NCBI GenBank assembly: GCA_002118135.1
Contig: BDIU01000331.1
Coordinates: 124,596-188,595, forward strand
DNA from: Trebouxia sp. TZW2008
Taxonomy: Eukaryota > Chlorophyta > Trebouxiophyceae > Trebouxiales > Trebouxiaceae
DNA length: 64,000 bases
Direction of reading: 5' to 3'
In this document: positions 45,408 through 56,832 of the stretch, piece by piece
Position numbering within the stretch: the first letter of the stretch is position 1
Layout of the letters: each line of letters begins with the position of its first letter
Notes under the pieces: model-generated
Told to the model about the DNA's origin: nothing
Database searches by the model: none
The model's input: only the letters and a program-made list of their open reading frames with translations
Translations under genes and position numbers: made by a program

Positions 45408-47412
45408 ATGGCCGTGTCATTCCCAGATTTGAGCAAAGCAGAGGGTCTCAAGGCTTTGAACGATCACCTGGCCCCGTACAGCTACATTGATGGGTACGGC
45501 TCAATTCCTTATAAGATGCCCTGACGATACTCCGTCTCGGCTCATGCATTCAGCCATTATTTCTGTTCAGGTACAATGCGTCTAAAGACGATTTGATCGT
45601 GTTCACTCAAATCCAGAAGGCACCAGACTCCTCCCAATATCCCCATGCCAGCAGATGGTACAACCACGTCAACAAGAGACTACAAGACAGGTTCGAGCGC
45701 TGCGCAGGCATGATGCACTTTAGCCTCTCACAGCTTCTGGTCTGCCTACTAAGGTGCTGTATTGTTTCAGCTTTGAGAACTTCAGCAGTGGCAAGGGTGT
45801 GAAGGTTGCTGGAGCAGCTGCAGCAGCCCCATCCGCAGCTGCCCCATCGGCAGCTTCATCACAGAAAGCAGCTCCTGCAGCAGCCGCTAAGGCCCCAGCT
45901 GCAGGTATACAAAGTTTGCACAGCACACACACCTCTGCTCCAAAATGTCACACCTGAATGCAACACGTGCATGGCATGTTGTGATTCCTGCTGACCTTGG
46001 CCTTGCCACACTCCATCCAATGAGTGGTGCTCAAAGAAAGCGCAAGCCATTGTGAGTGCAGAAGTGAAACTAACAATTCAATCTGATGCAGCTGCTGATG
46101 ATGATATTTCTGGCAGCGATGACGATGATGAGGACTTGGACCTGTTTGGTGAGATGACACCTGAGGAGAAAGAAGCCAAGGCCAAGAAGGACGCTGTAAG
46201 CCAGTCTGACATCTGCAGCTGTTTGCATCTTCCTGCTTTACAACCCAAGGCCATCAGCAAAAAGTGCTGCAGCGAGTTTTGCTGTTCAGAACTGTATGCT
46301 GCGCAAGTTGTTCACACTGTACATCGTCTGTGGATTGAAGCAGCACGCAATGTTTGCTGCTTAACTATCTACAGCACTTTTCCTCTTCACTATTGTCTGT
46401 GCTGGAGCTGGTGCATTGCTACATTCTGGTTGACTGCTGATGCACATGGGGCAAGAACACCTTTATAGGCTTCCTGATGATTTCTTATGTGTATGTTGTA
46501 CAGATCATTGAGGCTGCAAAGAAGCGTGGAGCAGAAAAGGCAAAGTTGACGAAGTCTATGATTGTGCTGGATGTCAAGCCATGGGATGACACCACAGGTG
46601 AGCCGCTTATCATACATCAACTCTGCTTCACAGTGTTTGCCATACATCAACTCTGCCTCACATTGTAGAAGTTACATCAACAACCAATAGCCTTTCCAGC
46701 TCGCATGGTAGATGTGCGTGGCAGAAGTGTGGTCGCCAGGCCAGCTTGTCCATGGCATCATGATGTCATGATGCCTGGTGTCAATATCTCTGTTCAACAG
46801 AGTGTTTGCAGTCTAAGGTGTATTGTGGATCTTGTCCTGGATGGTCTGCTGCACAAGTGTCATGAAGGGTTGCTTGCAGCATGCTAGCACAACCAATAAG
46901 TCTGATCACAGCTGTTTTTGCATTTGTGTGCAGATATGTCAGCGCTAGAGAAGGAGGTGCGAGCCATTGTGAAGGATGGCCTACTATGGGGAAAATGTAA
47001 GCTTTGCTCCTAAGCCGCCATTTTCACCAAACCGCACACGCCTACTGCAGATTAGCATTTGACTCCAATGCATATTGTGACCTTGCAACATAGAGTGACA
47101 TCTGCAAGCTCTGCATGCATATAATGTGTTCAATACTCTGCGCCACCTGTGTGTCACGTCTGTTGCATTGGGGCCAGTGTGTTGTGCATTGCACGACTTG
47201 CAGTACAGCAAAAAGCGTGTGCCGACCCTGCTTGTGTTGTTGCAGCCCAACTGGTGCCTGTTGGCTTTGGTATCAGGAAGATGCAGATCACAGCTGTTAT
47301 TGAAGACGCCAAGGTTGAGAGCATGGACAGCATCATTGAGGAGGAGATCGTTCGTGATGGCGAGTCTGAATACATCCAGTCAATTGATGTTGTCTCGTTC
47401 AACAAGCTATAG
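45408..47412 (+). CDS. Translation elongation factor 1B, beta/delta subunit
   Basis: Guanine nucleotide exchange factor that recharges eEF1A with GTP. Exons 45408-45493, 45571-45690, 45771-45904, 46092-46195, 46504-46597, 46934-46996 and 47246-47412 join in phase to 255 residues. The N terminus has the GST-C-like helix region (GLKALNDHLAPYSYIDGY, WYNHVNKRL). An Ala-rich linker follows, then the acidic block DDDISGSDDDDEDLDLFGEM, the central KAKLTKSMIVLDVKPWDD and the C-terminal exchange domain LVPVGFGIRKMQITAVIED. It ends SIDVVSFNKL, close to the family's usual end. The Ala-rich linker is longer than in land plants. No tandem exon relics are visible. Confidence 0.97.
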
Positions 47413-48093
47413 GCGGCATGACATTGTGTGGATCAGTCTGTGCAGCTCTGCAATACAACGTTTTTGAAAATTATCTCTGCAGGGTATCATTCTTACTTCA
47501 CGCTGTCCTGAACATTTGATCATGTCAATGCTCTGAAATATGCAGACAGCATACTGTCTGCCTTCTGAGAATTGGCACCCTCATGTTCACAAGCATTCGG
47601 GAATGATGTCAGTGCTGGTTGTTGGGGTATAAATCCGCTTGCACACACACTCCAGGTGATGTGGAGCGCAACGATTCTTTAATCTTGTGAGCAATTGATT
47701 GGAATGTCATTCTGCTTGATTTGGAAGGGAGGCGGACAAACACGTGTGCACACCAAGAGCCACACTTTGCAGAAAGAGTCCCTGTCAGACCCGTTCGGCA
47801 AGCCAGCAGTCCTAGCATGCCAAATTGCCAATGATGCAGTAGTAGGCTCTGCGTCAGGCATCTCTCATCAGACAACATGCTGCAGTGCTATGACGTGAAT
47901 CAGTGCTAGCTGGCAAGGCATGTCTGACAGTATGTTGCGGGCACGATTGATTTGCTGCTGATCAAAATACAATGCTTTCCAATGAATCATGCTCAAGCGC
48001 AACAATATTGCAAGCACATGACTGAACCTGCAGGCTACATGCAAACAGATAATAACAGTTGAGTTTTGATTGGATGGCATGAGCGCATCCCGT
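47413..48093. other. Intergenic, no gene seen
   Basis: Holds the eEF1B 3' UTR and the region before the tRNA. Open frames at 47609-47898 show no family similarity on either strand. Confidence 0.55.
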
Positions 48094-48214
48094 GTCTCCG
48101 TGGCTCAGTTGGTTAGAGCGTCGGTCTCATAACATACAAGCGATAATGGCCTGCTCCGACAGATGTCGGATGTGAGAAATCCGGAGGTCGTGAGTTCGAT
48201 CCTCACCGGGGACA
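48094..48214 (+). tRNA. tRNA-Met(CAT), elongator type, with intron
   Basis: Acceptor stem gtctccg/cggggac (48094-48100 with 48207-48213), D arm gctc-agttggtta-gagc, anticodon loop ctcataa with CAT at 48128-48130, T arm gtgag-ttcgatc-ctcac. An intron of about 47 nt (48132-48178) follows the base 3' to the anticodon, the standard position, and contains a ccgac/gtcgg hairpin. The spliced anticodon arm matches plant elongator tRNA-Met, which also has an intron. CCA is not encoded, as expected for a nuclear gene. Confidence 0.94.
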
Positions 48215-48218
48215 TTTC

Positions 48219-48222
48219 TTTT
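48219..48222 (+). terminator. RNA polymerase III terminator
   Basis: A TTTT run begins five bases after the discriminator base of tRNA-Met, the usual pol III stop signal. Confidence 0.8.
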
Positions 48223-48709
48223 GCTGCTAGGCAGCACATCTATGATGCTGTGCACCTCAAACCGAGAGATTGCTGCTTAGAAAGTCCAGCAGCACAATGC
48301 TATGCTATGCTATGCACATGCTATACAAGTCTGGCAATTGATGCCATGCAAAATGATCCCGTAGATAATCATTGTCGCCGCAACTTGTGCCTGTTGCACA
48401 CGTCAAGCGCTGACTGAATTAGGTGAAATGGCTTTTCTCAACACTGCGCGCAGCCATACAAGACCGGGCATTGATGTCATGCAAGCTGATCTTGAAGGTT
48501 GTTGCCAAAGCTTTTGCCTTTTACACAGATCGAAGGATTTTGCTGACATTATTGGTTGCCATTCACAACATACAAAAGTATTCCTGAGCTACATGCGCAT
48601 TGGTGCCTGTTACAGAGCGCGTACGCAATAGAAGACGTTGCTAGCTAGATGGCGAGGCGCTGTTTCCTCACACTGCTACAGTGCTCCTCTAGATGTCAAG
48701 AAGCCAGCT

Positions 48710-49265
48710 GTCATTATCAGTCTGCGAAACCTAAGTGTGCTGGGTCCTCGCTAAACAGCTATCTACAGACCCACAAAGCCTTGTATACAAGGCAGATTTG
48801 GGGGATCAAGCTGTCTTCTCAGCGTCATCATCAGTCTGTGAAGCGCAAGTGTGCTGTGTTGTCACTGAACAGCTGTTCACAGACCCACAAAGCCATGCCT
48901 AGAGAATAGATTTGTGGGATCAAGCTGTCTCTTCAGCCGCCGCAGCTCAGCAAGCTTGCTTGCTCCTCCAACCTGATACTCCAAAGTTGCGTTGTTGACC
49001 GTTGTGGCCAAGTTGTAGTATGGCTGCATAGCACAGACCGATTTGAAATCTCAAGCCTTTCAATCAGAGCATAATGTTTAGGACTGTGCAGGGGCATGAC
49101 TGAGCAAAAACAAATGAACAGAGTCATTTCAAGGGTGATACCTTCCAGTCAGAGCATAACGTCTAGGAATGTGCACAGGCATGCCAGAGCAGAAGGCATA
49201 GGACAGTGTCACCTCAAGTGTAATGCCTTTCAGTATGGTGTCCAGGACTGTGCTAGCGCAGAAAA
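48710..49265. repeat. Tandem repeats between the tRNA and the FAD-oxidase gene
   Basis: A unit of about 114 bp (cores cagacccacaaagcc and gggatcaagctgtct) is present twice in 48715-48935. A second family (core cagagcataa, then ggactgtgc-like) repeats near 49063, 49147 and 49230, about 85 bp apart. No coding signal is seen; 48223-48709 and 49266-49570 show nothing I can support. Confidence 0.65.
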
Positions 49266-49570
49266 GTTCAGATGCGTTTGAGAGTTTGATGAACCTCAAA
49301 CAATCAGCTTGTCAGCTGTGATGCAGTCTTTGCTGTAACACAATTAAAGTGCAGTAGTCAGCAGCTATGCAGTCCTGTACTGTCATGACAAAGCACAGCT
49401 GTCTGATGCGGTTGCAGCTCCAGTACAACTGGGGAAGCATCACAGCCAAGGGCGTTTGAAGTCTGTCATATCAGCCATGCTTTGCAGCTCTGGTCAAGAT
49501 ATGTGTGGCGCAGTTGCGCTCAGCGCACAAGACTTCTACAATGATGCAATCACCACAGCAAATGGCGCAG

Positions 49571-52500
49571 TCAGTAAGTCACCTGAGTGCTGGTTACATA
49601 AGGCGCTATTAGGTCAATGCGCTGCTGACAAAAAGCTGAGTTGGCTTCATCATCAACACCAGCTGGCCACTGATACTTGACAAAGAAATGAAAGTCAATA
49701 TCTCCTGCATTTGCCATGCTGCATGTCAGTACATGAGACCACCAAGAACCAATAACAATGCAGTCGCTACCTTCGGTCAAGCTTGGACAGCGCAGCATGA
49801 CAGTTCAAAGCTTGAAAACAGCAACGCCTTACCTCCAAATGGTGTGAAGGATGCTGTGTTTTTGACTGCATTATCAGATACAGTGTTTCCCCTGGTCGAC
49901 ACACACACAGGAGCTTAGTACCAACCACCATGCATGACAACAGGCGTGAATTTTCACAAGGCAGTTCAATGGACAGGCAAACAGGTGGAGAACAGAAGAC
50001 AGGGCATTCAAATGCATAGGCATACACATGGGAAATAAACATATGGCATGGTGTGTAGCATGAAACGGCTCACAAGTAATCATGAAGGAATAGGTAGGTA
50101 AAGCTGGCTGGGGTATCACGATCATCAAGCGATCAGGGCCATCAAGTCCACCAAACAGATACATGATAGGAATGCAAGTGTAAGCAGCATGACTTACAGG
50201 TAATCAGAAAGGAAAAGGTAAGTGAAGTTGGCTGGGATGTCATGAAGCAATTGTGGCATCAGATCCAGCAATCCATCCTCAGCCTGAAATATCACAATGG
50301 CACAAACGTTAGCAAAAAAGTATTGAACAACTTTTCAAGTTGATCACCTTGTCAAGTGAGCAATGCAAGCAGGTTTTGGCATTTCATGTAGCCTGCAGCA
50401 CTGTCTACAACGTCGTGTATAGGTCTGTAGCAAATGCATGGTAGCATGTGACAAGTCACAACAACGGAAGCTGATGTGCATCTGATGCCGTGTGTGGTGC
50501 GTGAGCATTACACAACATGTTTTGAACACTTACAGCAATTGTAGCACAGCAATGAGCTGTTGCTCTGCAATTGCTACATACAGGAACATGCCATCTGCTC
50601 CAATTTGTGTTGCATGACAAACGAGGGTTGTGCAAGCTGTGTCTCAACATTTAGTCTTTATGTTGCTCTGCAAACTGTGGCTACACATATGAACATGCCA
50701 TCTGCTAGTCACTGCAATCAAAGCTGTGCAGTGCAAGCCATGTACCCACTTCTAGTCAGAGAGAGCTCGATATCCGTGACAAGAGGTTGCAAGGTCTCAA
50801 GACAGGACTTCGGCCACACAAACCTAGCGCTTGTGCCAACACGCGTATGAGTTAATATAACCAAAGTCTTCAAACAAGCGCATAATTGACTTCATAATGC
50901 CGGAGGTTGGCAAACTACAAACTTCGTCTGGCAAGCCCTTGTTGGAGTAGGTGTCACTTTGCATTATGGCTAGTAGACTGTGCAAGCGCTTCCCAAGGGA
51001 CAACTGCTATGACAGCAAGCACAGGTATGGGTCTCACAGCCAAAACGAAACTGTGCATTGCCATTGTGTATTGCAAGCACGGCCACACAGCAATGCTAAA
51101 ATTTGATGCATAAATAGAGGGCAACGCTACCTGTTTGAATGTTAGCACTGCACCAATGTAAAAGATTGATTGGTAGGGCTGAGCATCACCCACCACAGTC
51201 ACAGTTTGTTGGAAGGCAGGGTAGGTCAGGTTGTCTAGTGTATCCTGCAACCAGTAATGGCATCAAGTCAAATCTTTCCTAGCTGGCATGCACAAAGGTG
51301 TTCAGCTGATATTGAATGGCTGCTCTTAGTGTGCTGGTGCAGTGATTACTCTTTCTACAGACTCTCAGCACAGCAACATTCTCAATGTAAGGACCATGCA
51401 GTTGGGAAGCAATCAGGCTGCAGTGCTCCTTTTGGATAAAGGATAATCCAAATCCAACGTAGGGATATTTTCCTTGGTGATGAACAACACGGTCTTTGTA
51501 AAGAGAAGTTATTGTAAGATGTGCTGATTGGCTGCCACGCAGTGTGTTGTTTGGTCAAGGCAGACGTCTGAAAGGATGTCATGCAATCAGCAAGATTGTG
51601 GAGGGCGCCTTGCTATGCAGCAAGCTTGAAGCAAAGCTTACGGCTCTGTGTATGCCACCAAACATGGTCACATGTCGCTTCTGTGCTAGCTCAAGCATGC
51701 CAAGCGAGACCAATTGGACTTTTGCTGCGCAGCTGCTGATTGCACTTGTGGGAGTGCTTTGTGTCCTCTTATTGTTGGATAAGACAACAGCTTCAAAATG
51801 CCTGCAGCACCTGTTGAGTGGAATTTGCAGGTGACAGTGCAAGAACACATGTGCAGCAAATCACCTCAAGGATGTTTGGTAGCTGTTTCAGAGGGGCTAT
51901 GATGCTTTGTCTGTCTTGTACAGGGACGCTCCCGGGCATGCCCACCTGCATGCACAATAAAAATCATCAAAAAACTTATAATGATCGTGTATACAGGTTG
52001 TGCAGAAGGCAGTAATGCTTTGTCAGTCTTGGTTCAACATGCTCCCTGGCATGCCCACCTGGATGCAAGAGAAGTCTCAAAAAAATCAACACTGAATTGT
52101 ATATACAGTTCGCACAGCAAGCTACAATTATTTGTCATTCAGGGACAAAGACGCTTTTTGACATGCCCACCTGGATGGATCACAGGCTGTACTCAGATTT
52201 ATTCACTCATGTTTCAATCAAAACACTTGCTAGACAGGCTCAGCAGGCCCAGCTAGGTACGTAATGGAGCCATCAACTGTTCCCAGATGCAAACCCAGAC
52301 GCTTTGCAGTACGTCAAAGCGCACAATGATGCAGTCCAGCAGGCTGCAAAAAAGGACTTGTGCACAGACATTCAGCATTCTGCTAGAAAGTGTTGTCTTA
52401 CTGTTACTGGTATGCTGAGTAGGCTACAGCTGAAACTTCAAGACAAAGTAAAATGCCAGATTCTATTTGGTGGGCTGAGACCACAAATTGCTGCTTATGC

Positions 52501-55500
52501 CCTCTTGCTGAGCTGTAGTGAATACATACTGGCAATTACACGTCACATCACATTCCAATGCAGTGCTTGACTACTGGCTAAAGTCTGCTAAGAAATTGTG
52601 TGTCAACAGCTTTGCAGCCTTGCAGAAGCTGTTCTGACAGCCGTACAAAGAGAGAGAGTAATGATACATGCTTTAGCCAGCCAACAAGGCTGGTCGCATG
52701 TGCCACATAGTGGCAATGACTATATGTCCGTGAGGTTCAGGCAATCAAACCCTGTTCTTGAGGTGCAACAGGCCATCTCACGTCTCCAAAGCCTCTGCCA
52801 TGAATCAGAGCTCAATCACGATGTTGACCTGCCACCAATCTTTGGAGCACGGACAGGTCAAGATTACACCTGAGCTCTGGAGCATATGCAGAGAATTCAG
52901 ATCCATGCTGCTGAACCTTGAGCCTCAAGTTGTTCAAGAACGCTTCCTGGCATGCTCGTCTGAATGGACAGGAAGTTGTACTGAAATGCTGCAGCAAGGT
53001 AGCAGCTGTTCTTGAACTGAATGAGCCCATCTCAGGCTTCCAAAGCCTCTGCAATGACTCAGAGCTCAAGTGTGATGCTGACCTGCCACCAAATTGCGAA
53101 GTGCTGACAGTTCAACATCGCATTTGAGCTCTGAATCGTTGCAGAGGCCTCACAAGCGTGCTGCTGGACCTAGAGCTAACAGCTTCAAGTCCACACCATC
53201 TCTCCAGGCTCAGGTCAGTCATGACAACAGACACAGCTGGCAAGTCTGCAATATGCCAAAGTTATGCAGCTCGGCAATTAAGATTTGCCAGGCTCTTGCA
53301 ATCAGAACAACTCGGAACACCACCATGAATGACACAGCACAGTGCTCTGACTACACTTCAAGAACCTCACATTGGCATACTGATGTTGAAAGCAGATCAT
53401 ATGGCAACTGGACCACATTTACCTGGTCACGCATAACATCTGAAAGAAAAGCACAAATGACAAATGACAAATACCACACAAACATCGATACATATGACTT
53501 CTCAGGCTGATCAATTGCTCACCTGTACTGTCACTGTGTGGTGGCCGGGAGGCGAAGGTGCTTGAATGACTTCAACGCCAAGAGATGGCTCTCTGGCCAT
53601 TGCTGCTGCTGCCCACTCATGGGCAGCCCTGCATGTTTGTCATGTATCATGATCAATATATGCGCCAGCATTAATGCTAGATGTATGTGGCCCCAGTGCT
53701 CTATCTGCATGCTTGTCCAGTCCCAATATGACACCAAACTGTCTTGCAGTCTCGCTGCTCACACTGCAGCTGACTGCTACAGTACAGACAATCTGTGTGG
53801 CCCCAGATCGGGCCTCTAGTAGAGGTTGAATGGTGTCCTGTGGCGACCCTGTTGGGTTTTGGACAGGACGTTCAACATAAGTGTACATATAAATGTATAG
53901 CTCATGGCCCATTGCCTAAATTGCAGTCTGCACTTGATCAGTACTGAGGACAGGCATAGTGAGTATGTATTTGACAGGCATGGGGCCTGCAGGCATGCAA
54001 ATCTACCGTGACCAATCACAACACCATTTGTACCCTCATGGAGGTGATTGCAATTATGCTTGCATGCTTTCAGCCTAGAAAATGTGCGGTCATGCTTGGG
54101 TGTTTGCGATCACGGCACCACTTGTACCCTTATGCAGCTGATTACTTTTGCGCTTGCGTTCTTGCAGCCTAGAAGGTGTGCGGGCATGCTTGAGTGTTTG
54201 CATCTCAGCGTAAAACAAGCTGGCCTGGCGAGACAATACTCAAACCACACAGATGCAGTACCTGTGACAGCACCTGTCAGAAGGTCATAAGGGGTGCAGA
54301 TTGAATGCGCTTATGACTTGCATCATCATCATATGTTGATGCCATTGGAGCACATGTGATGCCTGACCTGAACGTGGTGCATTTTGTGTTGTCAGCATAG
54401 GTGATGACGCCGCCCTTGTAGTCCGAGACGTCAACAGCCTTGAAAGCCAACTGTGTTACCACCCCAAACAAGGTGCCTCCACCACGCATGGCAGCAAGCA
54501 GGTCTGTGTTGTGAGAAGCATTGGCTGTGACCTGCAGCAAGAATGGGGAAGTACACAACAAAGTGTTGGGGCGATCAGGCGTGAGATGCAATGTTTGTGA
54601 CCTGCAGTGAATTGAGCAAATTTAATGCAGGCAGGTCTGTGTTGTGTGAAGCATTGGCTGTGACCTGCAGTAGATTGAGCAGAATTGCTGCAAGGAGGAC
54701 TTGACAAATGGCAGATGTGTTGGCCATGCCCTGTAGTAGCACGAGCCAATTTCATGCAAGCAGGTCTGTGTTACGGAAGTCATTGGGTGTGACCTGCAGC
54801 AAAATGGGCAAGTCTGACAGTAGGAGGGGTCTATATTCAAGAAACATGTCGGCTTTGTTCTGCAGCAGAATGTGCGCTTTGACACAAGCAGGTCTGTCTT
54901 TTGTGGAGCATTGGCTGTGACCTCTACTGGAATGGGCAGCTTTCAACTGGAGTGACAGCTAACTCAAATGCTCTCAGGTGCACTTGAGAGGACACTTGAA
55001 CACGTTGCAAAGCTCAAGTCTTGGCCACTTGAGAGGTACTGCTTACAAAGTCAAGTCTTTGGTGTGTTAGTTTCACCAAGGGGTTCAAATTGATGTACGC
55101 CTTGCAGCAAATCAGACCCTGCATTTGATGGATGCAAATGCATCTTACGGCAGCAGAGTCAAGCATGGTTGCAGGTATGCATGAGCCCTACAACCGTGTC
55201 CATAAAGATTTGCTCAATACAACCCTGCGTCGGCAGCTGTTCTAGCATCAGCAGTCCATCAAGATCTGTGAAGCAACTTCACTTCATTGGGCGTATGCAT
55301 ACGACCTTCAGCTCAGACACTGTGTGCCAGTCCCTAAATGGAATCGTGCACAATCATGCCAGCTCAAATCCTGTCAAACTGAGAATAGTTCAAGTTGTCC
55401 GTAATCATGCCATCTCAACTTTCTGTGACTCTGAATGCCATTTCAAGCCGTGCAGAATCCTGCCAGCTCAGATGCTGTGACACTGGATATCAGTATTGCA

Positions 55501-56832
55501 ACAACAGCGGAGTAATGTGCTTACAGGAATGGTGGCTCACATGCACAGAAGCAGTCGTACCTCTGTACCATTGGCTAGCACAAGACTTGCATTGATGATG
55601 ATGTCTGTTGTGAGGCCATGTGGACGCAACAAGTATCCAATACCACCACCCAACGCCAGCCCAAGACCTGTACATGTTGACAGGAGGATTTGGGCTTGCT
55701 AAAGGAACAGAAAAGAAAGGAAGAGAAGAGAAGGGAAGAGAAGAAAAGAAGGAAATTCTATGCTTTTAGGCATCGTAATGGGAGCCTTTGCAAATGGAAG
55801 CAGCCCAAAATGCCTGTGCTTACATACTGAGGCAAGCTGCAAAAATTGCCTTACCTGTTGTATCAGCATCTCCCCATGGCACAGCTAGACCATGTGGTGA
55901 TGTCGCTGCAAGAATGTCAGCATAGACCACACCTCCTGTGCAAAAGGCAAGTTGCTCATTTAGCTCAAAATATAATGAAAACAGAGTGCTTGCAGAGATG
56001 ATCACAGCAGAGTTGGAGCCTTGCCTTGAACGATGACCTCTTGCCTTGCTGCATCCACGCTGACTGCTTTCATGAGGGACAGATCGATTGTGAGTCCTTT
56101 GTCTGCTATCCATGTGTTCCTCTGCATATCAAGTTCAGGGTTTTTGGTTGAACCTTTTGATGCCCTTCAGTTCAGTGCTGCAGCATGCAGGTGTCTGTCA
56201 TTGCATTGCTTGATACTCACTCATGGCAAGGCCAAACTGATTGCGTACAGCAGGCTGAAACAACCAAGCTTTACAATATTGGCGTCATACATGGTGAACC
56301 ATGTGCTGCAACATCACTTGCATGAACACGACAGGCGCAACAACACTCACAAACGAATAACCTCCGCCTTTCACGGCAAGTGTCAGATTGCGTGCTGCAG
56401 CAAACCTAACAGCTTGCGCGACATCTGCTGTTCCTGCGCACCAGTGCCGAGGTCAAATGGCGCGTGTGCAGCGTGTCAAGCACGCTGCGTCGACTATGTC
56501 CAGCACATAACCCCAGGCTTACCAGTCGGCTGAACAACAATCCTCGGTGTTATTTGAGCATCTGAAGGGTATCCGGAAGGTTGAAATTCGGCGACTGCAT
56601 CAAGGAAAGCTGATCTCGAGCCAACACTGCTGCAAGTTAGAACTGGCCCTGACACTGCATTTTGCAGTTCCTTGGCTAGCTGAGGGCTGCTTTTCGTCGA
56701 AGATGCCGAACACAAGGCCTCGGCGGCTGCCAGCGCATCTGCACGTCCTACGGGACTGGGCACTGCAACTGCCACTTTGTTTGCGAAGATGCAAAGAGCC
56801 AACATAACACCCAGTCCTGTAATTGCCGGCAT
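49571..56832 (-). CDS. Secreted FAD-linked oxidase, berberine-bridge/PCMH type
   Basis: Flavin oxidoreductase of the VAO family; substrates may be sugars or alkaloid-like alcohols, not determinable here. Exons: 56832-56523, 56433-56351, 56121-56025, 55935-55855, 55667-55561, 54531-54368, 53628-53523, 51244-51131, 50283-50198, then probably one near 49881-49837 and a last one from about 49714 to 49571. Phases agree down to 50283; the last junctions are provisional. An N-terminal signal peptide (VMLALCIFANKVAVAV) points to secretion. FAD domain: NLTLAVKGGGYSF, KGLTIDLSLMKAVSVD, GGVVYADILAATSPHGLAVPWGD, LGGGIGYLLRPHGLTTD and AMRGGGTLFGVVTQLAFK. The His that anchors FAD in bicovalent members is replaced by Tyr. 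One intron is GC-AG (donor at 56024). Confidence 0.85.
50055..50147 (-). repeat. Decayed copy of FAD-oxidase exon 50283-50198
   Basis: Repeats the exon from its middle to its donor (ccagccagctttacctacc against ccagccaacttcacttacc on the coding strand), about 130 bp downstream in the transcript. Frame is lost relative to the exon. Confidence 0.78.
51340..51530. mobile_element. Possible diverged relative of the 4737 MITE
   Basis: tctcaatgtaaggacc at about 51383 and ctttgtaaagagaagttattgta at about 51494 resemble the subterminal repeat and the end of the element at 4737-4910. No clear TA duplication or complete inverted repeat remains. Confidence 0.25.
51830..52180. repeat. Tandem repeats with the ggcatgcccacctg core
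   Basis: Three copies of a unit of about 115 bp end near 51950, 52068 and 52182, each with catgcccacctg(c/g)atg. They lie in an intron of the FAD-oxidase gene. Confidence 0.75.
52300..53150 (+). other. Possible gag-like retroelement relic, opposite strand to host gene
   Basis: A plus-strand frame at 52304-52570 reads LQDKVKCQILFGGLRPQIAAYAL, similar in style to the gag segment of LTR retroelements (KVxxFLxGLRPEI). A following frame at 52598-52873 reads LAEAVLTAVQRERV. A block at 52740-52920 is repeated at about 52995-53150. There is no protease, reverse transcriptase or LTR, so the call is weak. Confidence 0.3.
54595..54935 (-). repeat. Three decayed copies of the start of FAD-oxidase exon 54531-54368
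   Basis: The first 45-50 bases of the exon with its CTGCAG acceptor (gcaggtctgtgttgt...gaagcattggctgtgacctgcag on the plus strand) recur near 54630-54668, 54757-54800 and 54888-54925. Steps are about 130 bp. None contains the AMRGGG part. They lie upstream of the real exon. Confidence 0.85.
55703..55760. repeat. Purine-only AG-rich tract
   Basis: Roughly 55 bases made almost only of A and G (aaaggaagagaagagaaggg type) lie in a FAD-oxidase intron. On the coding strand this is a long polypyrimidine tract about 35 bp before the acceptor of exon 55667-55561. Confidence 0.85.

Noticed and set aside
52812..53069. Minus-strand ORF ending LSSESLQRLWKPEMG as a FAD-oxidase exon
   Set aside because: It does not fit the phases needed between exons 53628-53523 and 51244-51131, and the plus strand has equally open frames in the same repeat.
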